A stretch of DNA of 64,000 bases from assembly GCA_049607205.1 (NCBI GenBank), contig JBMYWH010000007.1, positions 23,051 through 87,050 on the forward strand, written 5' to 3'. Made by a program: the position numbers and the translations under genes. The stretch is from JBELHR01 sp049607205 (GTDB taxonomy: Bacteria > Bacteroidota > Bacteroidia > Flavobacteriales > Flavobacteriaceae). The notes under the pieces were generated by a model that had not been told where the DNA came from, did no database searches, and worked only from the letters and a program-made list of their open reading frames with translations. Positions 24,987 to 33,371 of the stretch are shown piece by piece. Position 1 is the first letter of the stretch; each line of letters starts with the position of its first letter.

Positions 24987-25010
24987 TATTGTGTATTTAA
25001 TACACAATAA
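24986..25010. repeat. 25-bp near-perfect palindrome at the sulfatase start
   Basis: Arms TTATTGTGTATT (24986-24997) and AATACACAATAA (24999-25010) are perfect 12-bp inverted repeats around one base. The right-hand end in the mRNA is the A of the sulfatase ATG. It could be the operator of the divergent AraC regulator or another dimeric protein, or an mRNA hairpin that masks the ribosome-binding region. Confidence 0.75.
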
Positions 25011-25145
25011 GTATCAATCACTATGCCATAAAAGATAAATTAGTCTTTTAAAAGTGTGAACACAGAATAATTAAACACCTATGAAACTGAAATAGAATGA
25101 ATTAATCAAGACAAAAATCTGCTGTATTTTTTGTAAATTTCACAT

Positions 25146-26126
25146 ATGACTGAAATCAACGTACATCCTGGTAGTAAGACCTCTATTATTGAACTTATTG
25201 CACAACATTTTGGTATCCCTAATGCTCAAGATGAAATTAAGCATGAAACAAAAGAATCTTTAATTCATGCCCACGAACTGAGCCTTGAAGAAGGTCTTTC
25301 TATGAATTTAGTCCAATTCAAGCTTCCGCAAAATTTCATAATCAATAGAAATCCTAAGAAAATAGACCAACAAACACTATTAACTATTTCTAACTTTTCC
25401 ACCCATCATAAGGATAATAGACCTAATGAAATCAACAGGGATAGTAAAGATTTTCAAATCAATCTAACCAATAGCTCCAACCAAACCTCCATTGAAATTC
25501 CATCTGGAATGCACGTTCAGTTTATGACTTTTAAAATTCATAATTCTGTTTTCACAAATTTTGAAAACCAAGGTTTAGAGATTTTCAAAAAACTGATACA
25601 GAATGAACAGGCCTTCTCTCTTTGTCATTTCACACCTGAAAAAATAAAACTCACCGTTCAAAAGATGTTTTCAATAGTAGGGCCTAAGGATTGGGTAAGA
25701 ATAATGAGAAAGGCTTTGGCTTTTGAGCTTTTAGCTGACATCTACCTGTTAATGCACAGTAAGGAACCTATCGAACATAAAAAATTTAATCCCCATGACC
25801 TGAACCGTCTTCTGGACATTCAATCCTATATCATAAAAAATTTGAACCAAAGCATTTCTGTAAATACTTTGGCTCAAAACTTTTCTTTATCTGAAGGGAC
25901 ATTACATAAAATATTTAAAAGTATTTTACAGATGAGTCCTCATCAATTCGTAATTCGAGAGCGCCTTAAAAAGTCAAAGGATTTACTTCAATCCACCGAC
26001 ACTCCGGTGAATACAATTGCCTACGACCTTGCTTTTAGTTCTCCCTCTCATTTTATATATAACTTCAAAAAACAGTTCGGTCAAACTCCTGCGAATTTTC
26101 GCAAAGATCAATTTGCAAGTACTTAA
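25146..26126 (+). CDS. AraC-family transcriptional regulator
   Basis: 326-residue regulator. The C-terminal AraC double helix-turn-helix is clear (about 222-322): VNTLAQNFSLSEGTLHKIFK, ending in the conserved NTIAYDLAFSSPSHF and FKKQFGQTPANFRK. The N-terminal 200 residues match no domain I recognise with certainty; the IPSGMHVQFMTFKI stretch resembles PchR-like regulators of Bacteroidota. It is divergent from the sulfatase at 23445-24986, across 159 bp containing a 25-bp palindrome, so that sulfatase is its likely target. It overlaps the convergent PepSY lipoprotein gene by 4 bp. Confidence 0.92.
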   Translation: MTEINVHPGSKTSIIELIAQHFGIPNAQDEIKHETKESLIHAHELSLEEGLSMNLVQFKLPQNFIINRNPKKIDQQTLLTISNFSTHHKDNRPNEINRDSKDFQINLTNSSNQTSIEIPSGMHVQFMTFKIHNSVFTNFENQGLEIFKKLIQNEQAFSLCHFTPEKIKLTVQKMFSIVGPKDWVRIMRKALAFELLADIYLLMHSKEPIEHKKFNPHDLNRLLDIQSYIIKNLNQSISVNTLAQNFSLSEGTLHKIFKSILQMSPHQFVIRERLKKSKDLLQSTDTPVNTIAYDLAFSSPSHFIYNFKKQFGQTPANFRKDQFAST

Positions 26127-26953
26127 TCTTTATCTACTGAAATAAATTGATTATTCAAATCAAAGGTTAATTCATAATCGTTATCTAAATCAACTTCTTG
26201 ACTTAGTGTATCTAAATCCCAAGAAGTAATATAATTCTCAGGATAGTTCGTATTTACATAAACTACCAATTCTTGTGGAATAAGGTTTGTGTTGATTGCC
26301 TGATCATTTCCATCTATTTCTATTATGTCTCCATCAGTGTTAAAAGTCAACTCTACATTACTTTGCATCACTACTTCATAAGTAATTTCAGAATCATCCA
26401 ATTCTTTAGTCGCTTTCAAAATGGAATCATTTGAGAAGTTATCACTGATGTAAGCTTGAGCTGATTCAGGAAGTTCACTTGAATCGATCACAATCGAAGA
26501 ATCTAAATCGTCATCAATATTTAAATGCATAAAATTACCTTCTGCATCAAAAACAAGTTCTAAGCCATTATCCAATTCCACTGTCTGCACAGCACCATCA
26601 AAATCCCACTCAGAGATACTTTCATTTGGAAAGTTACTATTCACATAGTCAAGTATGTTTTGATCGATCATAGAGAACGATTCTTCAGAAGTATTTCCAT
26701 CAATAGATGTAAGAGTTCCGTTTTCGTCAAATTCTAACTCAACTCCATTTTCAACATCCACTTCGTAAGTCAACACTCCGTCATCTAAATCCTCAGACAC
26801 AACAAAGTCTTGAGAAGGGTAATACTCGTTCATAAAAGCAGAAATCTCGCTAGGAGTTTCTCCATTAATTGTTTCATCATTATCATTGGAACATGAAGTC
26901 ATTGTTAGAGATGCTAACAGTAGCACAAAGGCTGTAATTTTAATTGATTGCAT
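26123..26953 (-). CDS. Lipoprotein with four PepSY-like (DUF2874) repeats
   Basis: 276-residue lipoprotein (signal ending TMTSC, Cys21). The mature part is strongly acidic and made of four repeats of about 55-60 residues, each starting near a helix with Y/F-P/S-N/E (MNEYYPSQD, VNSNFPNES, ISDNFSNDS, VNTNYPENY) and ending with a strand such as ELEFDENGTLTSID. This is the BLIP-like PepSY (DUF2874) pattern, common in secreted Bacteroidota proteins, thought to bind or inhibit proteins. Repeats alternate between a longer form (YEVDVENGVELEF) and a shorter one (VELDNGLELVF), as if a two-repeat unit had duplicated. Function unknown. The minus-strand TACTTTTG in the upstream gap is a plausible -7 element. 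Confidence 0.82.
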   Translation of the reverse strand: MQSIKITAFVLLLASLTMTSCSNDNDETINGETPSEISAFMNEYYPSQDFVVSEDLDDGVLTYEVDVENGVELEFDENGTLTSIDGNTSEESFSMIDQNILDYVNSNFPNESISEWDFDGAVQTVELDNGLELVFDAEGNFMHLNIDDDLDSSIVIDSSELPESAQAYISDNFSNDSILKATKELDDSEITYEVVMQSNVELTFNTDGDIIEIDGNDQAINTNLIPQELVVYVNTNYPENYITSWDLDTLSQEVDLDNDYELTFDLNNQFISVDKD

Positions 26954-27072
26954 AATTTGTAATTGTTAATTTAATTGACTGCAAAAGTAGACAGAACTCA
27001 AAGCACAGGATATCAAATAAATACATATTAATGTCAAAAATCGTTTCATATGTTTTTTTTATCTTTAGACAA

Positions 27073-27534
27073 ATGATGACAACTCGATTTATATCAAAAC
27101 ACTTACACAGCTCTTTTTTTGGAGGGAACTGGACCGGTGTTTGCTTGAAAGAAGCCTTGGACCATGTAAGTTTTAACCATGCCACTGCTAAAAGCCCCAA
27201 TCACAATTCCATACTGGGAATCGTATATCACATGTCCTATTATGTCAAGGGAATCTCAGAGGTCTTATCTGAAAGAGAACTTATGATTAAGGATGAATAT
27301 TCATGGGATTTTCCTAGTATTGCGGATGAGGACGGGTGGCAGGACTTTAAAGCTGATGTTTTTGATTTAGTTCGTCATACCTGTTTACTCATTGAGCAAA
27401 TGGATGCTTCTCTTCTCGACAAAACTTTTGTAGAAGTAAAATACGGCACCTATGCACATAATTTATGGGGCCTCATCGAACATACACATTATCACTTAGG
27501 GCAGATCAGCCTTCTCAAAAAACAAAGTTTATGA
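27073..27534 (+). CDS. DinB-family protein (putative metal-dependent hydrolase/transferase)
   Basis: 153-residue four-helix DinB-superfamily protein. The metal-binding triad of the family is visible: a His in ILGIVYHMSYY and the HTHYH pair in LIEHTHYHLGQISLL near the C-terminus. DinB-like proteins include thiol transferases and maleylpyruvate isomerase relatives; no activity can be named. I start at the double ATG at 27073; the track-length extension upstream runs through a TATCTTTA promoter-like element. Its stop codon overlaps the next gene's ATG (ATGA), so it is translated with the molybdenum hydroxylase genes. Confidence 0.82.
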   Translation: MMTTRFISKHLHSSFFGGNWTGVCLKEALDHVSFNHATAKSPNHNSILGIVYHMSYYVKGISEVLSERELMIKDEYSWDFPSIADEDGWQDFKADVFDLVRHTCLLIEQMDASLLDKTFVEVKYGTYAHNLWGLIEHTHYHLGQISLLKKQSL

Positions 27535-27974
27535 AAAGCGTTTCATTCACAGTCAATAATAAAAGGGTAGAGATTCAAGTAGATTCAGACATGCCTTTAT
27601 TATGGGCTTTAAGAGATTTATTAAATTATACAGGTACGAAATTCGGTTGCGGAAAAGGACTTTGCGGGGCCTGCATGGTACTCCTGGATAATCAAGCCGT
27701 GAATTCATGCCAGCTTAAAGCAGTCGATGCAGATGGCGCTACAATCACTACTATAGAGGGAAAAGATGAGGTACTTCAAAGCTTACAACAATCTTGGGAG
27801 GTATATAATGTCCCACAATGCGGATTCTGTCAACCCGGGCAGCTAATTACCGCGACTGCACTTCTAAAAAACAACTCTCAACCCAGCGATAGTGAAATCG
27901 ATGCTCAAATGCAGAGAAATATTTGTCGATGTGGAACCTATGAACGAATCAAAACAGCCATCAAAAACGCCTAA
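27531..27974 (+). CDS. Two-[2Fe-2S] small subunit of a molybdenum hydroxylase (IorA/CoxS-like)
   Basis: 147-residue iron-sulfur subunit of the xanthine dehydrogenase family. The plant-type cluster motif is GCGKGLCGACMV plus a fourth Cys (NSCQLK), and the second cluster motif is CGFCQPGQ with NICRCGTY. The ATG at 27531 is preferred because the longer frame runs into the DinB gene. It passes electrons from the molybdopterin subunit encoded 2 bp downstream. No FAD-binding subunit gene is present, as in isoquinoline 1-oxidoreductase and periplasmic aldehyde dehydrogenases, so the electron acceptor is probably a cytochrome or quinone. No signal peptide of its own, so export would have to be with the partner subunit. 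Confidence 0.95.
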   Translation: MKSVSFTVNNKRVEIQVDSDMPLLWALRDLLNYTGTKFGCGKGLCGACMVLLDNQAVNSCQLKAVDADGATITTIEGKDEVLQSLQQSWEVYNVPQCGFCQPGQLITATALLKNNSQPSDSEIDAQMQRNICRCGTYERIKTAIKNA

Positions 27975-27976
27975 TT

Positions 27977-30175
27977 ATGTCAGAGATTAAAAACATATCA
28001 AGACGAGGTTTCATCAAGAGTTTAGGTTTAGCTTCTGGTGGACTACTTATCGCTTGTCAAACAGATTTCTTTAGTTCTTCAACCGAAGGTGAAATCTCTA
28101 AACATAATTTCCAACCTAACTTATTCGTTGAATTGGGCTCAGACGGGAAACTTACTTTAGTCGCTTCAAGGTCAGAAATGGGAAATGGAGTACGAACTTC
28201 ATTAACTTCTGTGATAGCAGATGAAATGGAAGCTTCTTGGGATCGAGTAGTCGTGAAACAGGCTACGGGGGATAAGAAATACGGTGATCAAAATACCGAT
28301 GGTTCAAGATCCATTAGATATCTCTACGAAACCATGAGAGAAATGGGAGCTATGGCAAGAATGATGTTGATTGCTGCAGCTGCTCAGAAGTGGAATGTAT
28401 CTCAAGAAGATTGTTATGCTAAAGAGCACCATGTATATTTAAAAAACAGTACTAAAAAATTAGGCTTTGGAGAATTAGCACAGGCTGCTTCTCTATTAGA
28501 AGCGCCAAAAGAACTCAAGTTCAAAGACCCTAAGGATTTCAAATACATAGGATCATACCTTCCTGGAATTGATGTAATGGATTATGCCACAGGTAAGGCT
28601 AAATTCGGGATTGATAAGAGGATTGAAGGAATGAAATATGTCGCGATAGATCGCTCACCAGATACATTTGGTAAGGTTGGGTCTTATGATCGCGATGCGG
28701 CTTTAGCGGTTTCAGGAGTAGAACAGGTATTAAACCTTCCTCGAGTAGAACGCCCTTTTGGGGCTTTAGGTGGGGTCGCAGTAGTAGCCAGCAATACTTG
28801 GGCCGCCTTCAAAGGGAAATCTAAGTTGAATACCCAATGGGTTGCAGGAGAAAACGCCTCCTATGATACGGACCAGTATATGGATTATCTTACCAAGGCG
28901 GTCCATGAACAAGGTAAAACCATTAAAAATACCGGTGACCTAAAAAAAGGCTTTAAACAAGCAGATCAAATTATAGAATCTACCTTTCAATTACCTCATC
29001 TGGTTCATGCTCCTATGGAGGTTCCTAATGCCGTTGCCGTAGTAAGTGCAGATGGTTGTGAGGTCTGGGCTCCGACTCAAGACCCTCAAACGGCAAGAAC
29101 TGAGGTGGCTGAATATTTAGGAATTGAAAAAGATAAAGTTACCATTAACGTCACCTTCTTAGGTGGAGGTTTTGGACGTAAGTCTAAGCCAGATTATATC
29201 GTAGAAGCCGTAGCCGTAGCAAGAGCAATCAAGGCGCCGGCGCAAGTGGTTTGGACCAGAGAAGACGATATCAAACATGCTTATTATCATACCATTTCTG
29301 CTCAATATCTCAAAGCAGGGATTGACGCCTCTGGAAAGGTGACTGCTTGGGAACATAGAATGGCATTTCCTTCTATTGCTTCTACCTTTACCTCTTTAGT
29401 GAATCGCCCACAAAGTTGGGAAGCGGCCTCAGCGACCAATATCCCCTATGTACTTCCTAATATGCGGGTAGCAACAGGAAAAGCTCCTGCTCATGTGAGG
29501 ATAGGGTGGATGAGATCAGTAATCAACATTCCTCATGGTTTTTCTGTCAATGTATTTATGGATGAATTAGCCCATAAAGCAGGGCAAGATCCTTTAGAAT
29601 TCAGGCTTAATCTTATTGGTCCGGACAGAATAGAGGATACTAAGAACGACTATAAATACGATACGGCACGCTTAAAACATGTTTTAAAGACTGTTGCAAA
29701 AAATGCAGACTGGGGCAAGAAATTACCTAAAGGACATGCACAAGGAATTGCGATACAATATTCCTTTTTATCCTATGCCGCTTCTGTTGTAGAGGTTTCC
29801 GTTGTGAATAATGAACTTAAGATACATCAAATACATCAAGTGATCGATTGTGGTAAAGCCATCAATAAAAACACCATAGAATCCCAAATGCAAGGAGCCG
29901 CAATTTTTGGCCTATCCTTAGCTTATTATGGTAAAATATCTGCGAAAAATGGAGCTATTCAGCAAAGCAATTTTAATGATTATCAAATGATTAGAATGAA
30001 TCAAGCACCTCCAGTTCATGTGGAAATTATTGATTCTGATGAGAAACCTACAGGTGTTGGGGAACCGGGAGTTCCACCAATTGCACCAGCACTGGTAAAC
30101 GCAATCTTTAAAGCCACAGGAAAGCGCTATCATTCTTTGCCATTAAATGAGGTTTCAGACTTAAAACTCTCCTAG
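27977..30175 (+). CDS. Molybdopterin-binding large subunit of a Tat-exported hydroxylase (IorB-like)
   Basis: 732-residue catalytic subunit, isoquinoline 1-oxidoreductase beta-type. The N-terminus holds a twin-arginine signal SRRGFIKSLGLASGG followed by a lipobox-like LLIAC, so a Tat-exported lipoprotein is likely. Aldehyde oxidase/xanthine dehydrogenase motifs follow: NVTFLGGGFGRKSKPDY for the cofactor, and VGEPGVPPIAPAL near the C-terminus with the catalytic Glu. Substrate could be an aldehyde or an N-heterocycle. Gene order DinB, small subunit, large subunit, XdhC, MobA-like, MdaB-like, with gaps under 10 bp or overlaps, shows a dedicated assembly operon. Confidence 0.94.
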   Translation: MSEIKNISRRGFIKSLGLASGGLLIACQTDFFSSSTEGEISKHNFQPNLFVELGSDGKLTLVASRSEMGNGVRTSLTSVIADEMEASWDRVVVKQATGDKKYGDQNTDGSRSIRYLYETMREMGAMARMMLIAAAAQKWNVSQEDCYAKEHHVYLKNSTKKLGFGELAQAASLLEAPKELKFKDPKDFKYIGSYLPGIDVMDYATGKAKFGIDKRIEGMKYVAIDRSPDTFGKVGSYDRDAALAVSGVEQVLNLPRVERPFGALGGVAVVASNTWAAFKGKSKLNTQWVAGENASYDTDQYMDYLTKAVHEQGKTIKNTGDLKKGFKQADQIIESTFQLPHLVHAPMEVPNAVAVVSADGCEVWAPTQDPQTARTEVAEYLGIEKDKVTINVTFLGGGFGRKSKPDYIVEAVAVARAIKAPAQVVWTREDDIKHAYYHTISAQYLKAGIDASGKVTAWEHRMAFPSIASTFTSLVNRPQSWEAASATNIPYVLPNMRVATGKAPAHVRIGWMRSVINIPHGFSVNVFMDELAHKAGQDPLEFRLNLIGPDRIEDTKNDYKYDTARLKHVLKTVAKNADWGKKLPKGHAQGIAIQYSFLSYAASVVEVSVVNNELKIHQIHQVIDCGKAINKNTIESQMQGAAIFGLSLAYYGKISAKNGAIQQSNFNDYQMIRMNQAPPVHVEIIDSDEKPTGVGEPGVPPIAPALVNAIFKATGKRYHSLPLNEVSDLKLS

Positions 30176-30181
30176 TTTAAC

Positions 30182-30952
30182 ATGCAAGATTGGATCTCAA
30201 AAGCGGCTGCGCTCAAAGAGCAGGGTATTCCTTTTGCCCTGATAACCGTAACGGGTATTAAAGGCTCTGCTCCTTGTAAATTAGGAGGAAAAATGATTGT
30301 CCTTCCTCAGGGTGAGATTCACGGTACTATAGGGGGAGGGAAACTCGAGTTTCAAGTCATAGATCACTGCGTTTCTAAACTTCAAAAAGATCAAAAGGAA
30401 AAAGTTGAATCTCTAAACTTTGTTCTGGGACCAGATTTCGAACAATGCTGCGGAGGACAAGTTGAATTACTTATGGAATTACACAATACAAATCCACAGC
30501 TTTTCATCTGTGGTGCCGGTCATATCGGTCTTCAATTGGCTAGAATTATGGTGGACAGCCCTTTTGATATAAAACTCTTGGATACTCGGCCTAATTGGGC
30601 TTCAAAAATTGAGATTCCCCTGGGCGTCGCATTTCTCCACTACGACTTTGACCTTTATAAAACCAAGCTGAATTGGCAACTCAAAAACTATATCATCATT
30701 TTAACTCATGACCATCAATTGGACTTTGAGATCACGGCACTCGCCTTAGAACAAAAAAGTGATTTCATAGGACTCATTGGGTCTAAAACTAAGGCAGCAA
30801 AGTTCGATTCCAAGTTCAGAGCTCAGCTTCCTAACCTTCCTGGAATGTCTGAAGTACATTGTCCAGTTGGCTTGGACTTAGGAGGACAAACTCCTAATGA
30901 AATAGCTATTTCCGTAGCAGCTCAACTCCTTAAAACTCATTATGGGCACTGA
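30182..30952 (+). CDS. XdhC-family molybdenum cofactor insertion protein
   Basis: 256-residue XdhC/CoxI-type chaperone. The N-terminal domain has the signature VTGIKGSAPCKLGGKMIV (Cys-containing, about 20-37) and GTIGGGKLEFQVI, then GPDFEQCCGGQVEL. The C-terminal Rossmann-like half shows LFICGAGHIGLQLA and ILTHDHQLDFE and GLIGSKTKAAKF. XdhC binds the molybdenum cofactor, protects it during sulfuration and delivers it to the hydroxylase. It starts 6 bp after the large subunit and overlaps the following nucleotidyltransferase gene by 11 bp. Confidence 0.93.
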   Translation: MQDWISKAAALKEQGIPFALITVTGIKGSAPCKLGGKMIVLPQGEIHGTIGGGKLEFQVIDHCVSKLQKDQKEKVESLNFVLGPDFEQCCGGQVELLMELHNTNPQLFICGAGHIGLQLARIMVDSPFDIKLLDTRPNWASKIEIPLGVAFLHYDFDLYKTKLNWQLKNYIIILTHDHQLDFEITALALEQKSDFIGLIGSKTKAAKFDSKFRAQLPNLPGMSEVHCPVGLDLGGQTPNEIAISVAAQLLKTHYGH

Positions 30953-31553
30953 TCCAAGCTACAGTTTGATCCTTCTTGCTGGAGGAAAATCTTCGAGAAT
31001 GGGAAGTCCTAAAGGTTTACTGAAATTTAGAAATCAAACATGGCTAGAGCATCAGGTTTCACAATTTCATAAAACCGGGATAAAGGGAGAAGTATATGTG
31101 GGTATCGGCTTCGATGCCCAGCGGTATTTAGATTATGAATTTGAGAATCAGCAGTGGTTTTGGGTTCAGAACCCGAATCCAGAACTTGGACCTTTTTCAA
31201 CCTTACAGGCTTGCCTTAAAAAAGTTAACAGTGATTATTGTATCATTCAACCCGTAGATATTCCTTTACCCTGCGCTGAGGAATTTAAAAAACTTCTTGA
31301 CGCTAGAGAAGCTATTTCTATTGCTGAATTTGAAAAACAACATGCACATCCGGTAATCTTGCGCAGAGATGTTTATAAAGACCTCTTAAATATCGATGCG
31401 GAAGACCCTGAATTTCGATTGGATAAACAACTCAAAAAAAGGACAAAACTCATCACTTATGTTGCCTTAAAAGATTCTTCAATTTTGAAAAACCTCAACA
31501 GTCCACAAGATTATAATTCGTATCTTGTAGACTATGAATGTACTGATCATTAA
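30942..31553 (+). CDS. MobA-like NTP transferase (molybdenum cofactor cytidylyltransferase type)
   Basis: 203-residue nucleotidyltransferase. The N-terminal LAGGKSSRMGSPKGLLKF is the nucleotide-binding motif of the MobA/MocA family, and QPVDIPLP holds the metal-binding Asp. It probably adds CMP (or GMP) to molybdopterin for the hydroxylase; the simple two-subunit hydroxylase would need the MCD form, so the MocA role is likelier. The gene overlaps XdhC by 11 bp and the next gene by 20 bp, so the three are translated together. Confidence 0.88.
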   Translation: MGTDPSYSLILLAGGKSSRMGSPKGLLKFRNQTWLEHQVSQFHKTGIKGEVYVGIGFDAQRYLDYEFENQQWFWVQNPNPELGPFSTLQACLKKVNSDYCIIQPVDIPLPCAEEFKKLLDAREAISIAEFEKQHAHPVILRRDVYKDLLNIDAEDPEFRLDKQLKKRTKLITYVALKDSSILKNLNSPQDYNSYLVDYECTDH

Positions 31554-32112
31554 TGGGGCTTCTCAGGTTTTTTATAAGGACTCAGGGAAGCTAAATAAAG
31601 AAATAGAAAAGGCTTGTGAGGTTCACTTACTTTCCAAGGAAAACCATGTTCAACTCACTCATGTGGATCAAGTTCTCGACTTAAAAGAAGAAGTTGAAAA
31701 ATGGCTCTGGGCGGATCTAATTATATTTCATACACCGGTCTGGTGGTTCGGATTACCTTATCCATTCAAAGGATATTTAGACAATGTATTTACTGAAGGG
31801 CAACAACGAATTTATAAAAATGATGGAAGGTCTTCTTCAAGCCCCAAACTCAACTATGGCAAAGGAGGTTTACTAAATTCAAAGTATATGTTGATTACAA
31901 CATGGAATGCTCCTGAAGAAACATTTACCACTCCTGGAGAGCTGATGTATCAAAGACCTCCGGATGAAGGTGTTTTCTATGGCTTTCACAAAATGTGCTC
32001 TTTCATAGGACTAGAACCTATTGAAGGATTTCATTTTTATGATGTTGTAAAAGACATGGACTTCGAAAAATCCATGTCTGATTTTGTGAATCACTTAGAA
32101 CGAACTCTCTAG
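31534..32112 (+). CDS. NAD(P)H-dependent flavodoxin-fold oxidoreductase, MdaB-like
   Basis: 192-residue flavoprotein of the MdaB/NQO1-like family. The N-terminal LIINGAS and the flavin-binding FHTPVWWFGLPYPFKGYLD block (about 67-86) are characteristic, as are LITTWNAPEETF and FYGFHKMCSFIG. It should reduce quinones by two electrons. The start overlaps the MobA-like gene by 20 bp. Its place at the end of the molybdenum-hydroxylase operon suggests a quinone link, perhaps to the hydroxylase acceptor, but this is inference. It ends 4 bp past the stop of the convergent RIC gene. Confidence 0.87.
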   Translation: MNVLIINGASQVFYKDSGKLNKEIEKACEVHLLSKENHVQLTHVDQVLDLKEEVEKWLWADLIIFHTPVWWFGLPYPFKGYLDNVFTEGQQRIYKNDGRSSSSPKLNYGKGGLLNSKYMLITTWNAPEETFTTPGELMYQRPPDEGVFYGFHKMCSFIGLEPIEGFHFYDVVKDMDFEKSMSDFVNHLERTL

Positions 32113-32831
32113 CTGAATCTTTTTTCTAAAGCTATCGCTCCAGGAAAAAGAATATTATTTTCTAAGTGAATATGTCGATGTAGGTCTTCTTCGAATTCCT
32201 TTAGTTTTTCAAACAGAACTCTGTAACTCATACAGGCATCTGCAGGAGGAGTATAATTATCGGTCAAAAAGGCAATTCTTCTAAATCGCTCTCCTTCTGT
32301 ATCGTGTTCATGCTCCATTTGAGCGATAGGATTAGAGGCTTGACCGAATCCAGGGCGCTCCAATTCCGTTTCATTCAGTTTCGCTTCAACCAAAGCTTTG
32401 ATATAAGGAAACAAAACCATTTCCTCTTTATTTAAATGAAAGGTCAAATCAGCCGCAGCACCTCTAAAAAGTTCATAAACCTCAATCAACTCAGGATGTC
32501 TTTCTCCATGAACTCGTGCTACTTTTTCGGCATATTGCATGATATATGGAATGTTTTCTCTTACATATCTATGGTGAGTTTTCTCTATAAAATCAACTAC
32601 TAAATCCAGAGGTAATTTTCTAAAGTCCATTCCTTGATCCACTCCTGAAGTTTGAAGTTTATCTTGAATTTGAGCCAGAATCTCATCAGGGTTTAATCCT
32701 TTTTTTGAACAAGCTTTTTCTATACTAATTCCTCCACCGCAACAGAAATCAATCCCATTGGCCTTAAAAACATCTGCTAATCGGTAATCTTGAGCTACTA
32801 AGTCTCCTACCCTATCTTGAACATCAATCAT
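32109..32831 (-). CDS. ric: RIC/YtfE (ScdA) iron-sulfur cluster repair di-iron protein
   Basis: 240-residue di-iron protein that restores clusters damaged by nitric oxide or peroxide. The ScdA N-terminal segment is VGDLVAQDYRLADVF with the cysteines of FCCGGG (about 31-36), and the hemerythrin-like domain supplies His and Glu ligands in HHRYVRENIP, EELFPYI-like KEEMVLFPYIKAL and the terminal HIHLENNILFPGAI. Its gene faces an Rrf2-family regulator across a 94-bp gap with a 22-bp inverted repeat, the arrangement expected for nitrosative-stress control. Cytoplasmic. Confidence 0.93.
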   Translation of the reverse strand: MIDVQDRVGDLVAQDYRLADVFKANGIDFCCGGGISIEKACSKKGLNPDEILAQIQDKLQTSGVDQGMDFRKLPLDLVVDFIEKTHHRYVRENIPYIMQYAEKVARVHGERHPELIEVYELFRGAAADLTFHLNKEEMVLFPYIKALVEAKLNETELERPGFGQASNPIAQMEHEHDTEGERFRRIAFLTDNYTPPADACMSYRVLFEKLKEFEEDLHRHIHLENNILFPGAIALEKRFS

Positions 32832-32871
32832 ATTAATCTAATTTTAAGTGACAAAGGTAATGGTTTACTAA

Positions 32872-32893
32872 TAAAAGATAAAAAGGTCTTTTA
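32872..32893. promoter_or_regulatory. Candidate Rrf2 operator between RIC and its regulator
   Basis: TAAAAGA (32872-32878), 8-bp spacer, TCTTTTA (32887-32893): a 22-bp inverted repeat, the size expected for an Rrf2 dimer. It includes the minus-strand TATCTTTT (-7 like) for RIC. The regulator's own TATCTTTA lies closer to its start. AT-rich composition makes chance occurrence possible. Confidence 0.45.
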
Positions 32894-32925
32894 CTTTTTT
32901 AGATAAGATTAACTATCTTTACATT

Positions 32926-33357
32926 ATGATTTTTTCAAAAGCATGTACATATGGACTTCGATCATTAGTATTCATCGCTAACCACTCGAAAGAAGGAGAA
33001 AAAGTAAGCATTAAACAAATAGCTAAATCTACAGACACGCCTGAACCTTATGTAGGTAAAATACTACAACTCTTCGTCAAGAAAAACTTACTGAGTTCCT
33101 CTAAAGGACCTAAAGGAGGCTTTTATTTAACAGAGGAGCAACTTAAAATACCGATTTTCAATGTCGTTGAAGAAATAGATGGGGGTGATTTAATGACTAA
33201 ATGCAGTTTAGGTTTTCAGACCTGCTCAGACCACAGACCGTGCCCAGTCCATACACAATTCAAAAAAATTCGTTCCGAGATCAATGCCATGCTCGAAGGA
33301 ACAACTATAGAAAACATGAGTACTTCCGTTTTAGAGGGAAGGGCTTTTCTTTATTAA
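32926..33357 (+). CDS. Rrf2-family iron-sulfur-dependent transcriptional regulator
   Basis: 143-residue winged-helix regulator of the NsrR/IscR group. The N-terminus KACTYGLRSLVFIANH and the DNA-binding KQIAKSTDTPEPYVGKIL plus wing SSKGPKGGFYL are typical. Three cysteines, in CSLGFQTCSDHRPC (spacing C-x6-C-x5-C, about 92-105), are the expected cluster ligands, so it probably senses NO, oxygen or cluster status. The divergent gene encodes RIC. A HAD-type lipoprotein gene begins 14 bp downstream, which suggests co-transcription. Confidence 0.92.
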   Translation: MIFSKACTYGLRSLVFIANHSKEGEKVSIKQIAKSTDTPEPYVGKILQLFVKKNLLSSSKGPKGGFYLTEEQLKIPIFNVVEEIDGGDLMTKCSLGFQTCSDHRPCPVHTQFKKIRSEINAMLEGTTIENMSTSVLEGRAFLY

Positions 33358-33371
33358 TAAAATTAATCCTT

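Noticed and set aside
25012..25029. TGGCAT...TTGAT as a sigma-54 promoter for the second sulfatase
   Set aside because: Two mismatches in the -24 box and GA at -12; too weak to call, although geometry is right.
26940..27200. Minus-strand frame overlapping the DinB gene
   Set aside because: It overlaps a clear DinB coding region and the promoter gap; no recognisable domain.
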